Assembly: GCF_000621485.1 (NCBI RefSeq)
Contig: NZ_KK211288.1
Location: 126,151-190,150 of the forward strand
Length of the DNA: 64,000 nucleotides
Source: Alkaliphilus transvaalensis ATCC 700919
GTDB taxonomy: Bacteria; Bacillota; Clostridia; Peptostreptococcales; Natronincolaceae
Direction: 5' to 3'
Shown here piece by piece: positions 57,962 to 64,000 of the stretch (the first letter of the stretch is position 1; each line of letters begins with the position of its first letter). Both the position numbers and the translations under genes were made by a program. The notes beneath the pieces are model-generated. The model saw only the letters and a program-made list of their open reading frames with translations. It was not told the DNA's origin and did no database searches.

Positions 57962-58419
57962 TACTTTAACAACTCCTCAACTATATTCTGATAGTATTCG
58001 TTAGTACCTTTTACGCAAAATTTCCTCTCCTTTATTCCCTCTACCTTAAGATCAATCCATAAGTGGTCTGATGGTAATATTTCTTCAATAATTGATGCCC
58101 ATTCAATTACACACACACCATTACCAAAAACATATTCATCAAACCCAATATCCGCCATCTCCATAGGGTCACTAATACGATATACATCAAAATGATATAG
58201 AGGGATTCTTCCATCTTCGTATTCCTGCAAAATTGTAAAGGTTGGACTCGTTACAGGTTCTTGGATTCCCAGTCCTTTTGCAAATGCTTGGGTAAAGGTT
58301 GTTTTTCCTGCGCCAAGATCCCCTGTAAGGCAGATTACATTTCCTCTATCTACTAAAGTAGCCAATTTTTTAGCCAATGCTTCGGTCTCTGTTTGGTTAT
58401 TTATGATTTTACATTTCAT
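57961..58419 (-). CDS. tsaE: tRNA threonylcarbamoyladenosine biosynthesis ATPase TsaE
   Basis: TsaE is the P-loop ATPase that supports the TsaB-TsaD complex. The 152-residue protein has the Walker A GDLGAGKTT near 33-41, SPTFTILQEYEDG near 58 and YHFDVYRISDPMEMADIGFDEY near 74. I chose the ATG at 58419, six bases after AGGTG; a GTG at 58428 lacks a ribosome binding site. It is the first gene of the operon tsaE-tsaB-rimI-(ABC-like). Confidence 0.96.
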   Translation of the reverse strand: MKCKIINNQTETEALAKKLATLVDRGNVICLTGDLGAGKTTFTQAFAKGLGIQEPVTSPTFTILQEYEDGRIPLYHFDVYRISDPMEMADIGFDEYVFGNGVCVIEWASIIEEILPSDHLWIDLKVEGIKERKFCVKGTNEYYQNIVEELLK

Positions 58420-58626
58420 CTTTAGCACCTACTGTTCATAATTTCTTTTCTATCATCAATTTAACCATATTTTCCTTACTATACTCTATTTTAACATAAT
58501 TTATTAAAACTTAAATATTCTAGGTGCAATAAGTCATCATTATAAAAATGAATTTATAAAGTAAGACCCTAAATAAGCCTTTATTGACGTATCTTTATGA
58601 TGTAAAAAACTTTAGGAGGTATTCAC

Positions 58627-59181
58627 TTGAAAAAAATATCGGCAATAGCCCTTACGGCTTTAGTTACTATTACAGGTTTTGCAACAGTAAATGCTACGAT
58701 TAATACTACTGACTCTACAAAGGCCATCATTGTTTCAGACTCCCCTTCTGATTCTGCTAAGGGACATATTCACTTATATGACGATCCTATTATAATAAAC
58801 GACTTTCCCCTTGCTAATAAAGATGGGGGCATCTTGTTAACCTCAGGGTACGATAACGACTATAATAAAATAGAGAACAATGAAGTAGAAGATGAAGCCA
58901 TCAAAAAACAAGAAAAATACATTGGGGCTAAAGAAGAGTATAAAGCTACTAAGGAGGAATATAAGACCCTTAGTCAAGAGCTTAAAAATGAGTATAAAAC
59001 AACAATAAAGGAGCTAAGGGATGAGTTAAAGGAAGAAAGAAAGGTCCTCAAAGAAGAAAGAAATGATTTAAAAAAAGAGAAAAAAATTCTACAAGCAGAG
59101 AGAAAGTCTCTAAAAAAGGAGCAGAAAAATAACCAGTCAACAAATCATAATGCAGCAAAAAAAGTACAAAAAAATAGGTAG
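58627..59181 (+). CDS. Secreted coiled-coil hypothetical protein
   Basis: This 184-residue protein has a signal peptide (MKKISAIALTALVTITGFATVNA) and a short spacer region with GHIHLYDDPIIINDFP. From about residue 95 to the end it is almost purely Lys/Glu in a long helix (KEEYKATKEEYKTLSQELKNEY ... LKEERNDLKKEKKILQAERKSLKKEQ). Translation starts with TTG after TAGGAGGT. It is exported and probably forms an extended coiled coil or single helix. No family is recognised. It lies divergently from the tsaE operon. Confidence 0.75.
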   Translation: MKKISAIALTALVTITGFATVNATINTTDSTKAIIVSDSPSDSAKGHIHLYDDPIIINDFPLANKDGGILLTSGYDNDYNKIENNEVEDEAIKKQEKYIGAKEEYKATKEEYKTLSQELKNEYKTTIKELRDELKEERKVLKEERNDLKKEKKILQAERKSLKKEQKNNQSTNHNAAKKVQKNR

Positions 59182-59199
59182 TGTAGAATAATTAAAATT

Positions 59200-59237
59200 A
59201 GCCCTTAACAGTAGTTTTAACGACTATGTTAAGGGCT
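59200..59237 (+). terminator. Hairpin after the coiled-coil protein gene
   Basis: AGCCCTTAACA pairs with TGTTAAGGGCT. U content downstream is low, but the 11 bp perfect stem is strong and may serve both convergent genes. Confidence 0.6.
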
Positions 59238-59252
59238 TGCTAACTACTATTT

Positions 59253-60593
59253 CTAAGGTCGAGTACAACATTCTGTTGTTTCTGGAGGAGTTGTATTAAT
59301 ATGTTTAGGTATGTTTTCTAGATCATCCACTATTATAAACCGCCCGTTTAACATACCCATCCAACAACTAAACCCTAGTTCACCTTCTTCTAAGGGAGTA
59401 AATTCGATTATATTATGACCCTCTAGAAGGGTTTGGGCTATATTTAGTGTAGGAATGATAATTTCATTATTACAACCATTAACTTCATCTCCTCTAATAA
59501 ACCATTTAACAGTTCTCCCTTTTTCTACTATAAACAAATTGGGTTCATATCCCTTGTCATTTGCAGAACTTCTAATTACTTGGTACCCATTGATCATCTC
59601 TGGCATCATAGCTTCAGTGCTGACTGTTATTGGGTTAAGTAATTTATCTAAAGTGCTTCGTCCTTGTAGTACCAACCCCCTATTGATAATAATTAAGCCA
59701 AGTACCATAACTAAAATACCACTTACCTTTAATAATTGTCTATTTAAATTGCTACTTATATATCCGCTTAAGGTACCAAAACCCATCATTAGTGGAACAG
59801 TACCTAAACTGAAAATAAACATTGCTAAAGCCCCCTTTATGGGGCTACCTGTACCAAGAGCATATAACTGCATTGTTTGAAGAGGACCACAAGGCATCAA
59901 ACCTGTAGCTAATCCAATGAAAAAAGGCGCTTTGCTATGTTTGAGAATCTTTATATTATTTAAACCTTTAGGAAGTTTGATATATTTCTTTAGAAAAGAG
60001 AAGGGCTGTAGCATACTTAATCCTAATAGCATCATAAAAGCCCCAGTAAAAATAGTGATATATCCCTTTAATAGTGGTGAAAAGCTCATGACAGTTCCAA
60101 GGGCTCCTACAATACCGCCAACAAAGGTGTAGGCCAATACTCTACCACAATTATAGAGAATTGAAGATTTAATAGGATTATTGTAAGCAACGCTCTGGGA
60201 GATGACGATTCCTCCACACATTGACAAGCAATGAAGGGATGTTATTAATCCTAGGACAAATAAAATGGCATAGCTCCCTTGATTCTGTAATTGGGGAATC
60301 CGATTAAAGCCAATGGTATTTTTTATAATAAGATATAATCCAAGTAAAAGCATTACTGCCATCAGTATACCTTTATATTTTTCTTTCTCTACTACATTAA
60401 GCTCTGTCCTGTAACCTAATCCCTCAATGACACAAATAATTTCTTTTATAACATCTGTTCTACAGCTTAAACTTCCTTCTTCATAGGATACCTTCAGTTC
60501 TTCCACCGATAATTTTTTAACTTCATTGTATATCTTTTCACTGCATTTATGACACTGCATTCCAGTAATTTTAAGGGTAATGTTCTCTTTCAT
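59253..60593 (-). CDS. Fused HMA - SafE/UreH-like membrane - cupredoxin-like protein
   Basis: This is a 446-residue protein with three parts. Residues 1-70 are a heavy-metal-associated domain with GMQCHKCSEK. Residues about 75-310 form a membrane domain of the SafE/UreH_2 type with GLITSLHCLSMCGGIVISQ and GLATGLMPCGPLQTMQ. Residues about 330-430 form a cupredoxin-like domain with NGCNNEIIIPTLNI and GELGFSCWMGMLNGRFIIVDD. The layout points to copper (or similar metal) handling at the membrane. The tail ends in ECCTRP. It has no cytochrome-oxidase neighbours here. Transport direction is not known. Confidence 0.88.
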   Translation of the reverse strand: MKENITLKITGMQCHKCSEKIYNEVKKLSVEELKVSYEEGSLSCRTDVIKEIICVIEGLGYRTELNVVEKEKYKGILMAVMLLLGLYLIIKNTIGFNRIPQLQNQGSYAILFVLGLITSLHCLSMCGGIVISQSVAYNNPIKSSILYNCGRVLAYTFVGGIVGALGTVMSFSPLLKGYITIFTGAFMMLLGLSMLQPFSFLKKYIKLPKGLNNIKILKHSKAPFFIGLATGLMPCGPLQTMQLYALGTGSPIKGALAMFIFSLGTVPLMMGFGTLSGYISSNLNRQLLKVSGILVMVLGLIIINRGLVLQGRSTLDKLLNPITVSTEAMMPEMINGYQVIRSSANDKGYEPNLFIVEKGRTVKWFIRGDEVNGCNNEIIIPTLNIAQTLLEGHNIIEFTPLEEGELGFSCWMGMLNGRFIIVDDLENIPKHINTTPPETTECCTRP

Positions 60594-60716
60594 TTTTTAT
60601 GACTCCTTTTTTTATATATCAATGGGAGTATACAAAGCTACTACAGGAAAACCTGCTACAATTATTTTGAATATAAGTTTAAAAACGTAGCCATATATTT
60701 AATACTATCATCTATT

Positions 60717-60751
60717 GGAAAAGCAGATACCATGAAGGCATCTGCTTTTCC
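60717..60751 (-). terminator. Terminator of the selenoprotein gene
   Basis: On the minus strand GGAAAAGCAGATGCC pairs with GGTATCTGCTTTTCC across a 4-base loop. The U run is inside the stem, so strength is moderate. Confidence 0.65.
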
Positions 60752-60760
60752 CACTACAAA

Positions 60761-61438
60761 CTATAGTGTTTCATTTAACATTTCTACTAACTTCTTTACT
60801 GTGTCTGCAGTTACACCAGCACAACGTTCTTTACGCTCTGGATCACCATAGGCACAACCTTGAACAGCCATAAATTTACCAACTGAATCAATACATAAGG
60901 GGGATTCTGCAATTGTTGTTGGAAGATTTAATCCAGCAGGTTGATATTCTGGAAACTCTGCCTTTCCATACCAGCTCCATAGCTCAGCAACTAATTTCTT
61001 TTGTGTATCGCTATCACAAACTGATCCAATACAAGTAGCAGCTACCCCTAAACAGCCACATAGTGTAGCTAAACCCGCATATCCACCAGCGGCATTTACA
61101 AAGGCATTTGTTGGAATTTGATTGAAAGGATAACCTACTTGATCTGCTAATGTACCGAAGAACCCTTCGGCTACTCCGTAACCTCAGCCAGCGCCTGTCT
61201 TATAAGCATCATATGCTCTTTCAGCGGCTTTATCTGCATCTAATTTTACATAAGTAAAAGGCCATTGGGGAGTATCTGTACCTCCAGACATTGGTTGTGG
61301 CGCAACATTAGCTTCGTCTGAACAGGCAGTCAATATTCCTCCCACTCCACCAAGAATCGTAACACCAGCCAAGGATTTTCCAACCCCTTTAATGAAATCT
61401 TTTCTTGATATTTGCTTATCTTTTTTTTCGATAGTCAT
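60761..61438 (-). CDS. Selenoprotein of the C_GCAxxG_C_C family, exported lipoprotein-like (in-frame TGA = Sec)
   Basis: Read through one in-frame TGA at 61184-61186, this gene encodes 225 residues. The N-terminus has SRKDFIKGVGKSLAGVTILGG, a Tat-like signal with RK, then the lipobox LTAC. The TGA falls in AYKTGAG-U-GYGVAEGFFG, exactly where relatives have the first conserved Cys; LCGCLGVAATCIGSVC, FVNAAGGYAG and later Cys residues follow with no further stop. A hairpin lies 12 bases after the TGA. GGAGGAG precedes the ATG. A redox role outside the cytoplasm is likely. The LysR and YeeE/TusA genes lie next to it. Confidence 0.9.
61145..61186 (-). promoter_or_regulatory. SECIS-like element with recoded TGA
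   Basis: On the minus strand the TGA (61184-61186) is followed after about 12 bases by the hairpin GTA(G)CCGAAG-GGTT-CTTCGGTAC (61152-61174). The 6 bp GC-containing stem and the G at the start of the apical loop, about 18 bases after the TGA, fit a bacterial SECIS. Confidence 0.85.
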
Positions 61439-61707
61439 TAAAATATTCTCCTCCTTTATAAGATAAATGATAAAATATTAACACTGAACTATATGTTAAT
61501 GGGTGTTTCCTATGTAAACATTATAATATATCTCCTTTTATATCGATAATAAGACTTGTTTATGATGTATAAAGATGACTTATAATTGTTTATAATTTAA
61601 CATCAAAGTCTGTCTTGAAGGCTATCATCATGTTATAATAATAGATAGAAACAACCCCTTATATTTTAAGGATGAATATTTAACCATACTAAAGAGGAGT
61701 GAATTTT

Positions 61708-62598
61708 ATGAACCTCCAATATCTAAAGGCCTTTTATGTCACTGTTAAGCTAAATAGCATTTCTAAAGCTGCTAAGAACCTTCATTTAACCCAACCAGGT
61801 CTCAGTATGCAGATTCAATCTTTAGAAAAAGACTTAGGGGTTACCCTTTTAACTAGAAGTAACAAAGGTGTAGAACTTACTGAAGCTGGCACAGTGGTTT
61901 TCGATTACGCTAATACAATTCTTTCTATGCAGGATAATATTGAACGGGATTTAGCCAACCTTAAATCTAATAAGAAGGACCTAATAATCGGCTCTTGTAA
62001 GGCTGTTGGTGAATATGCCCTTCCCTGTAGTATATACATCTACAAACAAGACCATCAAGATGTTGATATAAACTACGACATCTGTAATTCTGTAGGTGTT
62101 ATGAATAATCTTGCAGACAGAACAATAAATATCGGCATTATCCATGGTTCTATGGAAAGAAAGAATATAATAACAGAAAAAATAACCTCTGATAGACTAA
62201 TTCTAACAACCTCCCTTCCTTTATTAAAAAATAAAATTACCCTTGATGAACTTAAAACCCTTCCCTTAATCTTTAGGGAGGAGGGTTCTGGAACTAGAGT
62301 CACGATAGAAAAATATTTAAGTATGGGGAACTTAAAACTTAAAGATTTAAATATCATATATGAATTAAACTCTATGGAGGCGATAAAAACATCAGTGATT
62401 TCAGGCAAAGGTATTTCATTTATTCCTGAACTTACAATTAAAAGAGAGCTTCGAGATGGGGTTTTAAGAGAAATTGAAATTGAAGGGATTAATATGAAAA
62501 GCGATTTCTATATCGCTTATCGAGATGATCATCAATTTACTAGCTATGAAAGTCAGTTTATTGAGTTTATTAAATCTTCAAAAAGAGGATTTTGCTAA
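61708..62598 (+). CDS. LysR-family transcriptional regulator
   Basis: This 296-residue protein has the LysR helix-turn-helix (MNLQYLKAFYVTVKLNSISKAAKNLHLTQPGLSMQIQSLEKDLGVTLLTRSNKGVELTEAG) and an effector domain (LIIGSCKAVGEYALPCSIYIYKQ ... REEGSGTRVTIEKYLS). I chose the ATG at 61708 after GAGGAG over a GTG at 61699. It is divergent from the selenoprotein gene and convergent with the YeeE-TusA-YeeE genes. Regulation of sulfur or selenium uptake is inferred from position; related regulators are often found beside seleno-YedE genes. Confidence 0.9.
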   Translation: MNLQYLKAFYVTVKLNSISKAAKNLHLTQPGLSMQIQSLEKDLGVTLLTRSNKGVELTEAGTVVFDYANTILSMQDNIERDLANLKSNKKDLIIGSCKAVGEYALPCSIYIYKQDHQDVDINYDICNSVGVMNNLADRTINIGIIHGSMERKNIITEKITSDRLILTTSLPLLKNKITLDELKTLPLIFREEGSGTRVTIEKYLSMGNLKLKDLNIIYELNSMEAIKTSVISGKGISFIPELTIKRELRDGVLREIEIEGINMKSDFYIAYRDDHQFTSYESQFIEFIKSSKRGFC

Positions 62599-62636
62599 AA
62601 CTGAGGGTTTTGCTAAAATTAGTTATTTATATAAAA

Positions 62637-62699
62637 GAGCACCTATAAATATTAGATCTAAAGATGTCGCTAGAGTCTAATATTTAAGGTGCCTTTTTA
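62637..62699 (+). terminator. Bidirectional terminator between lysR and yeeE
   Basis: GCACCTATAAATATTAGA pairs with TCTAATATTTAAGGTGC (one extra base) around a 22-base loop, followed by TTTTTATATTTTTTTT on the plus strand. U-rich sequence also follows on the minus strand. Confidence 0.82.
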
Positions 62700-62737
62700 T
62701 ATTTTTTTTATATTTCTTATATTATTTTTTTATATAT

Positions 62738-63256
62738 CTATAAGATATACTTAAACAAAATTTTACTCCCAATCCATGCCCCTACAAACATAAAAGCCGC
62801 AAAAACCCAGCCTTGTAGGGAAAAGGAAGGAATGGCACTAAAGTAGGCTCCTATATTACAACCAAAACTTAATCTTGTCCCATAGCCCATTAGGATTCCA
62901 CCAAGTAAAGCAAAACTGAATTGTTTAAAGTTTTTAATTTTCTTCCACTTAAACTCCTTTGCCCATAAAACCGCCAATAAAGCTCCTACGATTACAGCTA
63001 TATTTAACACAGTATAGCTATTTAGGAAAAAAGTTTGACCCTCTTTTAACCCATGGTCATAAGTACTATAGTAGTACCAATCTGCAGGATTCAGACCTAT
63101 TTTTTCTAAAACAACAGCTCCCCAATATAAAAAACCAGTGGTGATTTTCCAAGTAGATCCTGTTAAAAATAGCAATAGGATGTTTAAAATGCCTAAAAGG
63201 ATTCCCCCTACCCAATAGGGCCATGGGTTTTTAATTACTTTTTCATAAAGTTTCAA
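62738..63256 (-). CDS. YeeE/YedE-family membrane protein (half-size)
   Basis: This 172-residue membrane protein has four or so helices and the YeeE/YedE signature GTRLSFGCNIGAYFSAI near 125-141 with a conserved Cys, followed by SLQGWVFAAFMFVGAWIGSKI. It corresponds to one half of full-length YeeE/TsuA or seleno-YedE proteins (about 350 residues). Translation starts at TTG after AAGGAT. It is 21 bp after the TusA-like gene. Transport of thiosulfate or a selenium compound is inferred. Confidence 0.88.
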   Translation of the reverse strand: MKLYEKVIKNPWPYWVGGILLGILNILLLFLTGSTWKITTGFLYWGAVVLEKIGLNPADWYYYSTYDHGLKEGQTFFLNSYTVLNIAVIVGALLAVLWAKEFKWKKIKNFKQFSFALLGGILMGYGTRLSFGCNIGAYFSAIPSFSLQGWVFAAFMFVGAWIGSKILFKYIL

Positions 63257-63277
63257 GCTAAATCATCCTTTCTATAC

Positions 63278-63505
63278 CTATTTAGCCTTTTCAATGTATA
63301 TTTCCCATTCTCCATCTGCAATTTCAATATAATCAATGAGGTGCCCTTGTTTTTTAGTCCATTCTACTACATTTTTAATAGAGCAATTATGATCTGTATG
63401 CATAATTAAAACATCGCCTATTTCCATCTTATTTAATTGCTTTAATGCCTTTAATAATGGAATGGGACATGCTTCAAATAAACAGTCAAGTTTATATTCT
63501 GCCAT
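63278..63505 (-). CDS. TusA/SirA-like sulfur carrier protein (YedF-type)
   Basis: This 75-residue protein starts MAEYKLDCLFEACPIPLLKALKQLNKMEIGDVLIMHTDHNCSIKNVVEWTKKQGH. The Cys in the CPIPLLK motif is the persulfide- (or perselenide-) carrying residue of TusA family proteins. I chose the ATG at 63505, six bases after GGAGG. It lies between two YeeE/YedE halves, a known arrangement for coupling uptake to a cytoplasmic carrier. Either sulfur or selenium could be the cargo. Confidence 0.92.
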   Translation of the reverse strand: MAEYKLDCLFEACPIPLLKALKQLNKMEIGDVLIMHTDHNCSIKNVVEWTKKQGHLIDYIEIADGEWEIYIEKAK

Positions 63506-63518
63506 AACCATCCTCCTA

Positions 63519-64000
63519 TCATGTCGTCATAATATTGTTCTTTTTATCGTACCAATCTGCAATAAAATATAAGCCACAAAGTAATAGTAATTGTAGAATC
63601 AAAGAAGGAAAAAATCCAATATGATTTGGAAAATGGACCACAGGAGTTTTAGATATTAAAACACCATCCCAAAAAGGAAAATGAGCAGCACCTAAAGTTG
63701 CACCTATAATAAACCCTATTAAAACCACTAACTGCATGGCATGTCCTTCTCCAATCCTTATTAAAACCCCTGAAGCACAACCCCCTGCCACCACCATTCC
63801 CGTACCAAAAAGAATTGCTCCTAATGCGGTGTGGAGCCCTACAGGGTTGAATTGACCGGGTAGTTCTGTAATTAGGTAGTCTGGATTAGCCACAGAAGCT
63901 CGTAGCTGGATAATAAAGAATCCAATGGTAGATACGATAAAGGCCAGTAACACGGCTTTTAGAAGGGATGTGCTCCCTACCATAATAGGGTCCCTAAAGC
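63519..64000 (-). CDS. YeeE/YedE-family membrane protein, 5' end beyond the window
   Basis: The frame stays open to the right edge. An ATG lies at 63983, but the upstream codons read FRDPI, which belongs to the typical FRDP-G segment of the family, so the real start is probably outside. The visible part has VLLAFIVSTIGFFII, a GMVVAGGCASGVLIRIGEGH segment with the conserved Cys, and ends with a cytoplasmic WYDKKNN tail. It is paired with the half-size protein at 62738 and the TusA-like carrier. Confidence 0.88.
   Translation of the reverse strand, partial: FRDPIMVGSTSLLKAVLLAFIVSTIGFFIIQLRASVANPDYLITELPGQFNPVGLHTALGAILFGTGMVVAGGCASGVLIRIGEGHAMQLVVLIGFIIGATLGAAHFPFWDGVLISKTPVVHFPNHIGFFPSLILQLLLLCGLYFIADWYDKKNNIMTT

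Noticed and set aside
61184-61438. 84-residue truncated protein or pseudogene ending at TGA
   Set aside because: The frame after the TGA keeps family motifs for 140 codons and a SECIS-like hairpin follows, so a selenoprotein explains it better.

Overview
The window is low-GC and carries Gram-positive, anaerobic, spore-forming features: spore coat proteins, the germination protein YpeB, a 2[4Fe-4S] ferredoxin, Rex, an electron-bifurcating lactate dehydrogenase with EtfAB, a CIRCE-controlled groESL, selenium-linked genes and S-layer (SLH) domains. This fits a clostridial lineage close to Alkaliphilus/Natronincola; that placement is inferred from gene content only.

Left part (1-16.5 kb): purine metabolism, all on the minus strand. 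The IMP operon purK-E-C-S-Q-L-F-M-N-H is interrupted between purS and purQ by a repeat-filled 520 bp gap. It is preceded by an AzgA/PbuG-type permease whose leader holds a guanine aptamer followed by a ykkC-2b (PRPP-type) aptamer and one terminator. Next come guaB-guaA, driven by a second guanine riboswitch, with a 3 x 105 bp tandem repeat between attenuator and guaB.

Middle (16.6-29.6 kb): a thioesterase, a zinc ribbon and an Fe-S aldo/keto reductase; three small plus-strand genes, two of them CotF-like; groES-groEL under CIRCE; DUF554, ogg and ypeB; then an SDR, a YqeB-type selenium/molybdenum accessory protein and a uracil/xanthine permease.

Lactate region (29.9-42.8 kb): D-lactate dehydrogenase (GlcD type), EtfA with an N-terminal ferredoxin domain, EtfB, LarA and a GntR regulator, with gdhA, a P-loop/Asp23 fusion, ferredoxin, MarR and Rex between them and the lactate permease. 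TGGT-N3-ACCA dyads upstream of etfB, larA and lctP suggest one GntR regulon.

Right part (43-64 kb): an ABC-F protein and bioY (with a BirA-like operator), a dense DnaA-box cluster beside tsaD, a sigma/anti-sigma/bactofilin-like operon, and a sipW-tasA-SLH matrix operon controlled by a c-di-GMP-II riboswitch. The tsaE-tsaB-rimI cluster follows, then a fused HMA/SafE/cupredoxin membrane protein, a selenoprotein with an in-frame TGA and SECIS-like hairpin, a LysR regulator, and a YeeE-TusA-YeeE sulfur/selenium cluster cut by the right edge.

The order tsaE/tsaB/rimI - tsaD - ABC-F - rex - groESL - guaA - permease - pur operon follows, as I remember it, the same order as in Bacillus subtilis, with accessory blocks inserted. 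The strongest regulatory finds are the c-di-GMP-II switch on the matrix operon, the tandem guanine/PRPP switch, the recoded selenoprotein and the DnaA-box cluster.
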